NCBI GenBank assembly: GCA_036874045.1
Contig: CM072336.1
Coordinates: 23,883,501 to 23,947,500 of the forward strand
Direction: 5' to 3'
Origin: Cymodocea nodosa
Lineage: Eukaryota; Streptophyta; Magnoliopsida; Alismatales; Cymodoceaceae
DNA length: 64,000 nt
A model generated the notes under the pieces. That model made no database searches, was not told where the DNA came from, and saw nothing but the letters and a program-made list of their open reading frames with translations. Made by a program: the position numbers and the translations under genes. Shown piece after piece: positions 34,726 through 49,100 of the stretch; the first letter of the stretch is position 1, and every line of letters begins with the position of its first letter.

Positions 34726-35284
34726 GGCGGGGTATCGTCGGACCGGTCAACCGAAGGCGGCTGGGTTGGTTAGGCCCATGGGCCTGAAAGTTGGGACATT
34801 AGTATAGCCCAGGTACTTGTAGTAAAGCATATGAATTGGTCGAATTTTTAAATTTTAGATGAGAAAAACTGTCGATGCTAAAATTAAATCGTATTAAGAT
34901 GTAAGATACATAATTTAATAATTTTGAATGACTATCACTTAATGTTTTTTTTTAAATATTCGAACTTGCGATCAAACGGTGGTGGGAAGTTTTCTCCACC
35001 ACTGTGGTACACGATTGGGTATAATAATTATAATTTAAAGTTCAACAAGTGAACACCTAGGATTGTCAAGTATGTATGTTGATCAAGTCTAATACATTTT
35101 AATCAAGTAAATGCCAAACATGTGCTTTTGTTTATATTCCGCGTTTTTGTTGACTCGTGCGTGTAAATTACCCTTAGAAAACGTTATCTCTTTATCTTCC
35201 ACGCCTCCAACGGAGATCAACCGAAGACCACTACTCTGGACTCCAGCTACGAAGGAAAAGCACCAGTTGCAGTCTCCACGACCA
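34726..35284. promoter_or_regulatory. Divergent promoter between RNA helicase (-) and naphthoate synthase (+)
   Basis: The two head-to-head genes share about 560 bp. No clear TATA box was seen for the plus-strand gene. The middle carries a tRNA-like SINE candidate (annotated separately). Sharing of regulatory sites is inferred from proximity only. Confidence 0.5.
34940..35025 (-). mobile_element. tRNA-derived SINE candidate
   Basis: On the minus strand an A-box-like GTACCACAGTGG (about 35010-34999) is followed about 35 bp later by a B-box-like AGTTCGAATA (about 34966-34957), as in Pol III tRNA promoters. The inter-box region forms a GTGGTGG/CCACCAC hairpin. The 3' limit and target duplications are not defined. 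Confidence 0.35.
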
Positions 35285-38200
35285 ATGGCCGCCGGCATCC
35301 TTCCTTGCCAGCATCGCCGCCGCCACCTTCTGGTGTCCGCCGAAAGGAGAATAACCCACCTTGTCAACCACGTCCTCCCTCCCACAGGCCCACCCACCAC
35401 CTCGCTCCTCCTCTCCCCTACCTCAGCCAGGGACGACAGCTACGGAAGAGTGCATGGGGAGGTGTCGTCCCACCCGGTGTCCTGGGGCATGGCCCTGGAA
35501 GACTCCAGGATGGGATTTACCGACATTGTCTACGAGAAGTCCGTCGGCGAAGGGATCGCCAAGGTAAATCCAGCAAAATCAGGACTCTGCAGAAGGTTTT
35601 TGTTGGCGAGCGTCTGTTAACTGTTGGTGTGCTTGCGGGTTTTTGCAGATTACGATCAATAGACCGGAGCGGAGGAATGCGTTTAGGCCGCACACTGTGA
35701 AGGAGCTCATGCGCGCGTTCAGTGATGCCAGGGATGATGGTTCAGTGGGTGTCATCATTCTCACAGGAATGGTACTTTTCGTTCAGATTAGCTTCTCTTC
35801 CTCTTGCTTATTTTGCTTAATTGTTGTGTTGAATGGATCCAAACGCTCTATGCCTCTTATCTCGATGTATTGAACGCCTGAATCTGATAGTGGATGTTTT
35901 ACAGCAATTAGTCCTCCGCTGAAATTCGAAATCAAATGACACCCCAAAGGAGGAAAATTTTGGCATTTATAGCGAATTCACATGGTGCAAAATTGTTGCT
36001 TAAATGTGGATCATCTTTTTGATATTGGCAATATTTTACTTAGTTTTGAATCTAATATTTTCTTTCCTTAACGATCTTATTTGACGAAGAAAGACCAACT
36101 GTGTTATCAACTGTTGATTTCATCATGTAATGAAATGAAACATGAGACCAAATACAATGCTTATTTTTGGTTCCTATACTTTAATTGACGGCAGGGAACA
36201 AAGGCATTTTGCAGTGGTGGTGACCAGGCACTGAGGAACTCAGATGGATATGTGGATTTTGAAAGTTTTGGACGTCTTAATGTTTTGGATCTTCAGGTAA
36301 TGATATCCAACTTCGTATTGATCCAATGTGTTAGCTTATGCAAGTGACTTTGATATTCTTATGTTTTCTTCTTTGAGTAGGGTCATATTTTCCTAACAAG
36401 ATAAAGCATAAGGATGATAGTCATTCTTAGATATTCTCTGGTTCTTCATATATATGGTTTTACCCAATGGATCGTGAAAACTTTGACATAATGTTACATC
36501 TTCAAAATTCAAATATCATAAGAAAAGTTTTTCCTTGGTGTACAGGTGCAAATTCGACGTCTTCCAAAACCAGTAATAGCCATGGTATTTCCGTGAAAAT
36601 TATCACTTCTTATGTTGAATTGATCTTCAGAGATGCTTATATCCATATTGGTTATTGCATATCAGGTTGCAGGCTATGCGATTGGTGGGGGGCATATACT
36701 ACACATGATCTGTGATTTAACAATTGCTGCGGATAATGCTATTTTTGGTCAGACAGGTCCAAAGGTGTGTATTGTTGCTCTCTTGGCCCTACTCTTCCAT
36801 ATGATTAGTTTGATGTAATTTGTGGTGTTTTTCTACGATCAACATGTTATCTTCTTATGATATATATGCATTTCAGGATTATATCTTGAAATTCCTTTTA
36901 CAATTCTATAACTCTTAAGATTTGTTTGACAAACTGAGAAATTCTGTAACTGTTTGCTCAGCAGTGCATTTCTTTATGATAATGATTTTTTTTTTGTTTT
37001 AGCCACTCTTCCCTCCTATTTGGATATTTTATTTATAGTATCCTGGTGTATGTTATATGACTAATCCTGGTGAATGAACCACTTGTTTCTTTTCCCCATC
37101 GATCAAGCGTGCTTTGCTCTCTTGACATCTGAATCAAGTAAATTTCCTAAGTAGGATCCAACATGCTGAACTTTAATAATACAATGAAAATAATGAAGGA
37201 TTATTGAACCTGTAAAAGAATTACTAAGATTCAAATCAACAAAAGCTTGGGAAATTGCATTACTATCATGAACAGACAATCAAACTTTTATTCTCTATCT
37301 GTCAAAGGAAACTACAGCTACATTATGTCTTAGCAAAAGAGGTCAGCCAAATTATCAAAAGGGAGCTAATGTAATGCACATCTGAAAGGAAAGAAGCAAG
37401 ATTATGAGGTTGTCCAGACACTCATCCCTAATTGAAGAAATGAATGTTGAGTTTTCTTTTATTCTATTTGAATAAATGCAATATGTTGTTTTTGCATCTC
37501 TTTTGTGATCATAGGTATCAGTGATTTTGTTAATATTGGTTACGGTATATCATTGCATATAGCTATCCATTTATTTTCTTGGTATTGGGTACTCTTCTAA
37601 TAACAATTTATTTATATTTTTGGTGTTTCTTTGACAGGTAGGGAGTTTTGATGCAGGGTATGGATGTTCCATCATGTCTCGACTGGTAAGATGAAAATGT
37701 GGCTGGGCTTTGGCTCAACTTACATGGAAATTTTCAGTTTATATCTACCTTAGTTTCTTTTTTTTTCCATGTTTTTATTTCTTTTCTTTTCTAGATCTCT
37801 GTTAATTGAGGTACATCCATTGTAGTACATTTAAGAAAAAGGGGATTCTTTTTTTGATTGTCTAATAATAAAGACCAGTGTGTTTTTGAAAAAAACTTCT
37901 GCAGCGATCTTGGTCTAGACTGGTTTTGACATTATTCTCTTGAAAATAACTAAATATATGGTTATGATCGTGTAGGATCAGATATTGTGACTACTGTGAG
38001 TCTCTTACATGCCTTGTAGTCTTTGTGTTGATATAGATCTTTGTCAGTTTTTCTACGACATTATAAAAATGAAATCTGCCTTTTTTCTTGTTTTATTATT
38101 ATTTTTGTTTTGAGTTGAATATCATATCATTGACATACCTTAAATCTGGACTTTGGATTATTGATGGATCAGGTTGGGCCAAAAAAAGCTTGTGAAATGT

Positions 38201-39620
38201 GGTTCTTGACTCGATTTTATGATGCTTACGAAGCTGAAAAGATGGGTCTTGTGAATGCAGTAGTACCTGTAAGTGCATGTTGACAATTCTCTTACAGTTC
38301 TGAAAACATTTTTTGGATCTCAATATAATTTCCAGGTTCCATGGTTCTCTTTATTATATTTTGATGTTTCCAGTTATTGTGCATGCCCTTAAATTTAAAG
38401 AACATTTTGATGTTAACTGAAACAGATACTTTGATTGCAGAATCGTGTCATCATAAACATATAATACTGGTATTCCATTTTAAAAAGGTGCTGAGTTTAT
38501 TCGAAGAACCAGTGATTATCATTGATACCATGCCTTGAAATGTGGAATTCAAAATCAATCAATTATGTATTGAGAAGTCACTCCCAATATGTTTGGACTT
38601 TGGAGCTAAAATCTTCTTTACAATGTAAAACTACTTCAGCATTTTTCCCTTTTGTACCATTCTCGAAAACATTTTTCCTTGTCTGTGACTTTTATTACAT
38701 TCTACAAGTATTCTTATTTTTAAATGAGGTGGATTTTATGGACTTGAGTCTAGAAGATCATTTTAGGCTTTGGTTCCTTCTTAAAATATGAGTGTCTAAC
38801 TTAAAATTTGCATGTTTTGTGAGAATAAATTGAATGGTTTAACCATCTTATGATGCTTATTGCTCTACTTTTCCCATGAAGCTTGAGAATCTAGAGCAAG
38901 AAACAGTGAAATGGTGTCGAGAAATTCTAAGGAACAGTCCAACGGCTATCCGTGTGCTTAAAGCATCTTTAAATGCAGTTGATGATGGTCATGCTGGTCT
39001 CCAGGTACCCAATATGTTGTTTTAGTTATGTGGGTTTTCTATTCACCAAATATTTTTGAGCATGAATGAAATCAATGTTAGCATCCATTGCAAAAACTTT
39101 AAGAAACTAACTATGAATCAGACCAATATTTGAACACTCAAATTTCATACATCAAAAATAGAATCTAAGGATATTGCAGTAATTTTTGGCAGTTGAACTG
39201 TGAATTTAGAAAAAGTGACAGAAATTTTCTATTCCTATGGTAATCAATACTATCTATAATTTCCTTTTTCTTCGTTTATAACTGGCCATGGTATTGCACA
39301 TGCAAAAGTACAGGTCTTTTACTGGTATATATAATCTAACACAAACAGATACACAATCACCTAGAGAATGTTTTGTCAAGAACTTCTCTTTTGCATGTGT
39401 GAATCAGTTTTGGTTTCATAAACTTATGCTGGATTCAATATTTTCTTGTAGTGTGCTTCCCGTATAATTGTGACATTGGACTTACTAGTGTGTCATTTGA
39501 TAGGAGCTGGGCGGAAATGCTACACTTGTGTTCTATGGAACAGAGGAGGCAAAAGAAGGAAAGAATGCGTATATGGAACGTCGAAAACCAGATTTCTCCA
39601 AATTCCCACGTAGACCTTGA
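35285..39620 (+). CDS. MENB: 1,4-dihydroxy-2-naphthoyl-CoA synthase (naphthoate synthase), 9 exons, 341 aa
   Basis: Exons are 35285-35563, 35649-35771, 36195-36296, 36546-36584, 36666-36764, 37638-37685, 38173-38268, 38882-39004 and 39504-39620. All junctions are GT-AG and the stop is TGA at 39618-39620. The enzyme is a crotonase-fold member that closes the second ring in phylloquinone (vitamin K1) synthesis by converting o-succinylbenzoyl-CoA to DHNA-CoA. In plants this step is peroxisomal. Conserved MenB features are [49 protein letters not shown] and the C-terminal [20 protein letters not shown]2-like nonapeptide RITHLVNHV occurs in the N-terminal extension; its last position is Val, not the usual Leu/Ala/Phe. 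The first exon is much GC-richer than the rest. Confidence 0.95.
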
Positions 39621-42600
39621 AATGAGTAGTTCTGTAATTAAGATCCAATTGGTTTATTATCTATTGGAAAAAATTTAAATTATTCCTTTTTAAAAAAAAT
39701 TAATGAAAACAAACCCAAGGCACAGATCACCCTCCAATGTAGTGTTTGGGAAGGATTTAATTGTATATTTGTGTGTATCATTGCTTCACAAATGAAGAGA
39801 TCGTTTCATTAAATTTAAACTCCTGTCCTCCAAGTTAAAGGAAAACAACCTTACCATTGTTTTAATGCTCCTCCGTAAAAACATTTATTTCAGTATTTTT
39901 AAGAACATCATTGATATTTGACGCAGACATTAAAAAGTGACAATATTTTATTCATCGTTATTATTTTGGCTTGCCATTCTTAAACTTGATTTTCCATGCT
40001 TATGATTTATCAAAATTTGCAGATACAAGTCCCTTGTGACCTATGATGCCCAGCACAAATATAGGTATTATAAGTACGGATGTGAGTATTGATGCAGATA
40101 TCTTAAATTTTCATCTTAAATTATGCAAATACCATTTGTTAGACCTGAATACAAGTACCACTAAATGATATACATATATTAGATTTAAGAACTTTTACAG
40201 GATAATTAATAAGAAGACACAAACAACAATAAACTTAAAACACAACTTATAGAACATTATGACCAATATGTTGATACAACAGAAATCAGACGCAAGGTAA
40301 CTGAGTACATCCTAAAATACTTTTCCATCGGTAAAGTTGTTTGGTAGAATTTTTTGTAAAAACATTGGAGGAGAATCTTAAGGGCTAGAAATATAAACAT
40401 TTAATTTAAAACTAATTGGTTATGAGTGAAGAGAAACTTTTCCATATTAACCTATTTTTTATCTTTTACATATTCTATATAGAACCATATGTTCCTATGC
40501 TCTTTATTATTTATGACCTTGTTTTGGTCTTACAAGTGTTTTTTTAGGTAAATGTATAAATCTATTTGAATATTTTTATTCTGATGCCATACTAAAATAT
40601 GGATATTTAATTCAAAACTAAGTGGTTACAAGTGAATAATTTTTCCTATATTAATCTATTTTTTATCTGTAGTCTACATGTGACTATATTTTTTTTCCAC
40701 TTCAAATACATGACAATGAGGGGAGTGAGGTTGGATAAAAGACTAGAAGACAATTATTACAACAAGGTTATTTATTGATGACCACAACCAATTCTTTGAG
40801 AATTCAGATCAAAGTACAACAATCAAAAGAAACTAAAAAATTATTAATTTCCTTGGGAAAAACATTTATAGTGTCATTTTCAATAGTATGAAGAAAAGTT
40901 AATCAAACAAATTTTAGGTTACTATAAAAAATTCATTTGAATATAAAATTTAAAAATCACGACTGCAGATAATTTTTCCTGCATAAAAGACAAAACGTTC
41001 TTCAAAATCACAAAATCTAGGAGAATTGTCGATTTTCTTATTAAAAATAATAATAATGTAAGAGTACCGTGGACAATCCGTGAGATTCAAAAAAAATCTA
41101 TTATGTCACGTATTGTTTAATTGGACCAAAGAACTAATACATATTTAATTTAAATAATTTTTTATAATACAATTATATTTATCTCATCTTAAAATCTATA
41201 CAATTATCCTTGTTTAATCAATTATAATAGCTCGGTTGATAATAGTACTTGTAAATACTAACGTTATAAATTTGATAAATTTTATCTATTTTTGAGATGA
41301 TTTAAATACATTTTAACAAGTAGTAAAAGGATCTTGGATATTAGGGTTTTTCGATACTCTAATGATAGTGAGAGTGATATTATATTTGTATACTTTAGAA
41401 GATGTGCACCAACACAGAATAACAGTAATTTAAGAAGTCATGTTTGTTTTGTAGAGTTGTGAGCATATTTTCAAATTTATCTTTCTTTTGTTTTAATTTT
41501 TTAGAGTGTAATATAATTACTATTTGGTAAGTTTTTTAATGTTTGTGGAAATATTTTGAAATACTAAATAATATTATATGACCAAATGATTTATTGAAAG
41601 TAATATTTTCAATAAATATGTAGAAATTAATTTTTAATAATTTATTTAAATGACCTCTAGATTAAATAGGTAGTGTTTTAAATTACATAATAAAATATAT
41701 TGCGTTAGAATATAACACGTTTCAATAAATTGTGTAATGTTTTAAATTACCTAACATGTTGTAAAAATTATTATGTTAGAAGATACTACGTTTTAATAAT
41801 TTACGTAATATTTTAAATACGTAATATATTGTAGAAATTATTATGTTGAACCATGATAGAATAACTATGTAATTTTACTTAAATACATATTATAAAAATA
41901 TACATTAAAACATACAAAAACTTACCATAAAATATAAGATATTTTTAAATAATAATAGGACCATGTAGAAAAAGGGAAAAAACATTAGAGGTGATTTCAT
42001 ATATTCACTTCTGAAATTTAATTGAAGTCTAGGCGAGAAAAATACAACTGGATTGTCCACGAAGATTGTGGGAGGACGAGAATCATTTTTTGGAGCTTTT
42101 AAGCGCGAGTGGGGGGAGAAACGTAGGTGAACTTATGTAGTTTGCTGTGATCAGCAGAGACAACCACAACACGTAAGAAATTTTTTCAATGAGGGGGGAG
42201 GTCAGAAATTAGACGATGGAAATGGGAAATTTTATTTTTATAGTAAGGAAATTTATTATTTTCATTTCCGTTAATACATACGTAGACTAACATCTATTTG
42301 AACAGAATTCAATTATTTTCATTTTCGTTGGTTAAATTCTGTCAAACACTAAACTCCTCTAAGGAGTAACTTCAAAAATACAATTTGAGCTTTTCATAAT
42401 TTAAAAGTTAATTTGAAGTAGTAGAGAATAAATATATTTATTAGACTCCAAACTATTTATTTTTCATTCAAATTACAAATGAAATAAATTGGATCGTTTA
42501 ACAAACGTACTATTAAACTTTCATAATGGTAAAGGGGGAGGAAGCAATCCACGTATGACCTTAGGCTTGTAGCTTATCTGTGTTATGTTTTTTAATATAC

Positions 42601-43195
42601 AAAATTGTAAAATCAGTATACTAGACTCGTAAATTGGTATATCGTTTCTGTAAGTAGTATATTAAATTTAATAAAAAATCTTAAATTTTTTTATGTTTGA
42701 TATATCATTTTTGTATAATAAGATTTATAAATAATTTAGATATACCATTTCTGTAAATGATATTAAACTTTGTTGACATGACTTAATTGTAACACAATTA
42801 TAATTCAAGATGACCTAAAAAATTATGTCGAATTGGTCAACAATAGATTTGATGAATTGATATGTCTCTTAAGTTTAAAGTTTAATGATTATTTAAGATA
42901 TATCAATGTAAAAATTATATATGAAATGAATAAATATAATATTATTATTATTTATTATGACTTAATTTTAAATCAATATATCTAAATGATAAATATTTAT
43001 ATTATTTCTGACAATGAATACGTTTAACAACTTCGAAAATTTTCTAAAATAAAAGCCCTACAGAAACACGACCACGTTTTAAACAGAGCTTGACGTTACG
43101 CTACTCCACGACACCCCCAAAACGCCCGGCTTCCGATCATCGTCCGCCCCAGCGCTTCGATCGACCTTCGTTATTCCCTCGGGAAAGCTTCGACA
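39621..43195. other. AT-rich intergenic region between MENB and VPS34
   Basis: About 3.6 kb with no supported gene. It holds the MENB 3' UTR at the left, diverged tandem repeats (41670-41870) and a GC-rich VPS34 leader from about 43080. No transposon ends were recognised. Confidence 0.45.
41670..41870. repeat. Diverged tandem repeat, about 3 copies of a 65-70 bp unit
   Basis: Units starting near 41670, 41734 and 41804 share the pattern GTAATGTTTTAAATTAC, a short spacer, AAATTATTATGTTAGAA and ACGTTTTAATAA. The copies are diverged, so the array is old. Confidence 0.55.
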
Positions 43196-46100
43196 ATGAA
43201 CGGAAACGAGCGGTTCTTCCTTTCGTGCGACATCAACCTCCCCGTCACCTTCCGAATCGAGAGGCTGGAGGGGGCTCTACCCCCCTCCCTGTCCCCAACA
43301 CCATCAGGTACTTGAGGAAAAATCACGGTCCCCGGACTCCAACTAGATCATCAAGTTTCGTTTCTCATCGAACGTGTGCGTTCTTCCAGAAACTGGTTTT
43401 TCCAGTAGGGATGGTAACCCCGAGCTGTGCGTCGAATGCGTGCTCTACATGGACGGCGAAAGGTTCGGGCTTCCCGTCAGAACACGGTAGGCGTGGAGGG
43501 AAAGGAACTTTCTTTCTTTCATTATTTCTTTTTTCCCTCTAATTTTATTTTACGAAGTATTTATGATCGTTGTATGTTCGCAGGTTGGAGTCGTCGGGAA
43601 GACCTTACTACTGGAATGAGCGGATAACTTTGTGTACGAAGTATAGAGATCTTACTGCTTTCGCCCAACTTGCACTAACGGTATGTCTGCTTGCAGTTTA
43701 GCGATAAAAGGCGATTAAATATCAAGCTTCTGGATTTAATAGAACGGAAGGGGTTGGTGGCTGTAAAATGTCGAAACAGGAAGATAGAATTTCAGAGATG
43801 TAAAATGCAGTAACTAGTATAAGTAATCAAGCCTATCCACAGGCTATGGAAGTTGCACTTTCACTCACAAAATTTTGTTAGGTAGTCAGGGCAACAGATG
43901 ACTATAGTTGGCTATTGCCTATGGAAACAAAGGAATGCTTAAAGGCAGCTTCTTGTTTGGAACTACTGGACAGAGGTCAAGCAACAAACCCTAGGAGGTC
44001 TCGTACTCATACCAGCATAACCTTAGGAACGCAACTCAAGAATTCTGATTTTTTGAACAACAGTCAATGCCTTAACCCTACCATGTGGGGTGCTGATTGT
44101 TGAACTTCAAAAGATAAAGAGTTCTGATTGTTGCATTGTCTAGGTCTGATATTAGAATAATGTGAACAAATTGTTTTACTGGTAGACTGATTCATCAGGT
44201 GTATCATATTCACGCCTGTCCTGGAGGAAGTCACAACCGAACAATCAAAATTTTGTTCCTTAAACATGTGATGAAATTCTAAAGTTGTTGACAAATGATA
44301 TTAAATGATTCACTTAAGTGGGAAGTTATTCTGACTTCTAAGGTCTGATCCAAACCTAATTATGTAACAATGCTTCATGAAGCTTAGTAGCAACTTGTTA
44401 GAGAGTAATTAGGCTATATACGAGATGGCATGTGTTGTATGATAATATTTCTAGTGTAGAAGAGGAAGTATAATTTTCCCTAGTGAAGGATGGATAATGT
44501 GTTCTCCTCATTCTAAGAACCAGAACCAGATGTCTTAGAAGTAGAACTATTTTACACTAAGTTGATTTTATGCAGCATGGGCTTTAAAATACATATAGGA
44601 TGACTTATTTGGGTATTGTCAGAAATGTGACTCTTAGTTGCTTTCTTCATTAATTATTCACTTTTAAAAAAAAAATATTCCTGCAGGTTTGGGATCTATC
44701 TTGCAGCACAGATGATCGTTTAGTGGGAGGGGCAACTGTTCTTCTTTTTAATAGGAAAAAAAGACTCAAAACAGGAAAACAGAAGCTCCGTCTCTGGCTA
44801 GGAAAAGAAGCAGATGGATCACATCCATCAGTAACACCTGGAAAAGTTAGTGCATTATTGATGATAAGCACAAGCTTAACTGCTGCATATCTTTTCATTC
44901 AATATTTTCATCCAAGCATTTTTAGAAAATGGCTTGAACTGAAATATATTTTTCATGTTTTTGAGTTCAATCAGGTTCCTAGGCATGAGCGTACAGAGCT
45001 AGAGCGACTTGAAAAACTTGTTAATAAGTATGAAAGAGGTCGAATCCAGCGGATAGATTGGTTAGACAATCTTTCGTTTAGAGCTATTGAAGAAATCAAG
45101 AAAAAGGAGTGTGAGACTTCTCACTTGAGCTTAATTGTTGACTTTTGTAGTTTTGAACACAGAGTGGTTTTTCAGGTTAGTATTTGAGCAGCAATCATTT
45201 TCTCCTTCAATGAGTATAATTTATATCTTTTCTTCTTGAAGTAAGTATCTGACTAATTTTTGTTGGTAGTTTTTTTGTTTGTGTACATGCCCAAAAAACA
45301 CACACCTTTATTTTATTGTATTGTATTTTGTAGTTTCTTTTGAGTTTAATGTCAACATATTCTGTTCATATTTTAATATTTTTACAAATTCCAAGTATAC
45401 TCCTTTTGTTTCTATGCATTTGCATCAATGCTAAAAAAATGAAAATGGACATTACATAGGTTGGAAATTAAAACAAATTAAAAAAAAGGGGTTTTAAGAT
45501 GCATTTTTTGAAAAAATGTTATAAAGAGAAAATGAATAAATATAAATATAAATATAATTACAAACATACAGGCATTACAATCATCAAAATAATTGAATAA
45601 AATAAATTATAATTCAAGTACATGTTATGCAAGTTCAAAAACTTATTTTTATCAAGGTTATGAAGGTGCCAAGGCACCCAGGCAATGACACCCAATGCCT
45701 TGGGTGTGTAGATGTTGCTTAGGCACCCAATGATTATCTTTTTTCTGATTTTAAAAATAGGTATATGGGCTTTTTTATTTTTGGAATTTTCTGTTCAAAT
45801 TGAAAACATAAATAAATATACAAAGTTACAATGAAAGTTATAAGCAACAAAATAAGTATCAAAAATAGTGAAACTATATCAACTAAAGCAATTCAAAAGT
45901 TGCAACAACTTGCCATAATCTCACTATGTGAGGTCAACTACATGAATCATTTTCTTTCACAAATTTCTATCAATGGTCAAATCTTTGATTAAATTACATA
46001 AATTTAAGGGTCTGTGTGGATAAAAAATGAGAGAAAGAAAAATGTCAAAATTGAATTTCAGCATTTACCATCCTATATAAAGTAAATTTCCCCCCTCTTT

Positions 46101-49100
46101 CCCTAGTGAAATTGACAGAAAATCCCTAGTGTGTTTTGATGATTTGTTTGATTCACCTTCCTCCTTCTTCCTCTTTGATGGAAGCCACTTTTGTTCTTTA
46201 GATTCACTTTTTACTATAACTTGATGGGTTTTCACCTAGAAGAATCTCTTTTTTGACTAGTATGCCCAGAATCTCCTTTTCCTTTCCCTAATGATGCCTT
46301 TGTAACACTCAAAACTTTTTCGTAAGGAGGACTTTCCCTTTGCTGAAAGATTTGACCTCAGTTTTAATTTTCAATTCTTTGCTTGAAAGATCTAATACCT
46401 TTGTATTTTATAATAATTTATAAATGTTATAATTTATAGATGATTCATTTATTGTGATATGTTATCACTAGACTTAAATTTCATCATTTTTGGCTACAAG
46501 CATAAACACCTAATTTTCAAATTCTGTCATTTTTTGCCACATGCACAAACACTTAATTTTATAATATTGTCATTTTTTGCCATTTGCACAAATGCTAGGA
46601 AATTGGCCCACTTTTCTTCAATTTTCATTTCCTTCATTTACTCTAATGTTCTCGCTTTTTCTTTCCATCATTTTTTAGGTGCACAAACACCCTTAAAATA
46701 TTTTTTCACAATTTATTCTAGTTTCTTCCTTAGTAATTAATTCTCTTCTTTTAATTGGTGTATACTTTGGTCTTTTAAGGATATAACTAAATCAGTTAAA
46801 CTGATTTTCCTTTATCTTATCTTCAATTGGTGCAACTTCTTCAAAAGACAAAATCCAAAAAATAAAAAGGCCATTTAAATTCCAAAAAAAGGAAAAAAAT
46901 AGCCATTTTCGAAGGAAAAGGGGAAAATAGCTGCTTAAACAGAAATAGCTAATTTTTTAAAACCATTTTTCTTGTTTTTCAAAAAAAGAAATAGTCTGGG
47001 ATGAGAAATGCTTAAATCTCGTTTAGTTGACCATTTTTTACTACAATGATTTGCATTCTATCATACACCTTGTAGCTTTCATTAGTATTTCCTTGCAGTT
47101 GCTTTGTTAGGTTTGCTTATATTCGTACTATGGCATCATAGCTTCCAAGTTTTGATTCCAATGTCTAATGGCATCCATATTGTGCAGTTAAAACTCTTTC
47201 TTGATATAACCTCTTATGATCCTTGTATATATTTTGATATATATTTCCAATAAGGAAAAACTATGTGATTATCAAATTTTTCCACTTTCAAATGTAATAC
47301 TAAATATTTCTCTCTTTTCTCAAATATGTATTTGCCATTGTGATTATTAGCTCATACTTGTCTCCACCGTTAATGTGACTTTCAAATGCTTATCTATTGC
47401 AGAAAGACTGTTTCATCCATTTATGGTGTCTGTTGTCCCACACTTTTTTGGATAAAAAATACATTAGCACTTGAATTCAACCTTGATTCTTGACTTTCAA
47501 CTGGTGTTTGCAGTTTTTTTTGACATCGTCAGTTTTTCAGAAATTTAATGCAATGATAACGTGCTTGTAGTTTTGTTTAATGCTGACATCTTAATGTTGA
47601 TATTCTAGCAGTTGTTTAAGATTATAGCCAAATTAACTATAGTTTTTTGACTTGTAGGAAGCAGGGGTCGGTTTCTTTTCTTCTCCTCCTGTACCTTCAA
47701 CAAATGAACTTGTCACTGTGTGGGACCCTGAGGTGGGAAGAATAAATCCATGTGAACACAAGCAACTGAAGCTTGCAAGAAGTTTGACACGTGGAATTAT
47801 TGACAGGGATCTAAAACCAAGTCAAAATGAAAAACGGTACATTTTGAAAATTCATCTTATTATTTGGGCCACATGATGTTATTTGTAATTAGGTAAATTT
47901 TTAAATAACAACCTGTGTCATACACCCCATATGTAGGGTCAATTACATGAATTTTTTTCTTCTATATATTTGTATGGCCAGATCTTCAATTTAATTACAT
48001 AAATTTAAATCTTTTCTCACATTTCCAAGTAGTTTTGGGAAAACCAAGTCAAAATGAAATGGTGTACATTTTGAAAATTTATCGTATTATTTAGAGCACA
48101 TGGTGTTATGTGTAATTGGGTAATTTTAAATGTAGATTCCAATTTTTAATAATCATTTCTTTGGGGTATTGCTAAAATGTTTACCTACTGTACCAACCTC
48201 CTGATTGACTGCTTTTTTTAACCCCTTTGAGCTTCACACCTAATAATCTTCTAGTGTTAATCATAGGAACATTGCCACCCTTTCACTTTACTTGTTGTGC
48301 TAGCTTCAGAGAAGTCTCTAAAATAAATTAGATCACTCAAATATGCCTAAACAGGACCCTTAGATCAATATCATTCTTTGAAATCTTCAATGGAAGCACA
48401 TGCTGTGTGATCATTCTAGCTAGACCATGAAGCACTGTTGGTAGCCAATTGTCCTAGGAATTGGCATAATTACCAAGTTACTTAAGAAAGAGAGTGATTT
48501 TCCATTTTCACTAGTTAGGGTTACATGAGAAACATATATAGGGTGGAAACACCATTACAAGAAAATAAAAATACCTATAATACAAGACCACACTCTCCCT
48601 CAAGTTGGAGCATATATATTAAACATGTTTAGCTTGTTACATTGATTTTTAAACACTCCTACATTCAATCCTTTTGTAAAAATATTTGTTGACTGATCTA
48701 TAGATCGAGTGTAAGGAGTAACAATGGATCCTTTTATGGTCAAATCTCTAGTGATGTGACAAGAACATCAATTTGTTTCATTCTCTCATGAAAGGTTGAA
48801 TTGTTGGTGATGTACATAGCTATTTGATTATCATAATGCATAATCATAGGAGAATCAATATTAAAATTAAGCTCCTATAGTAGATTTTTGATCCACATTA
48901 TTTCACAAGTGGTTTGTACCATGAATTGATACTTGACTTCTACATTAAATTTATATGCAACATTTTATTTCTTACTAAGCTATGTTAATAGGTTACTTCT
49001 TACATAAGTGCAAAAACTTGAGATAGACTTCTTATTGGATATATCACTTGGGTAGCTTAAGTTAGAATAGCTTTCAATTTTCAAGTGACCATGCTTCTTA

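Noticed and set aside
45660..45735. GGCACCC/GGGTGT imperfect palindromes near 45670-45730
   Set aside because: Short and imperfect, with no flanking duplications; not enough to call an element.
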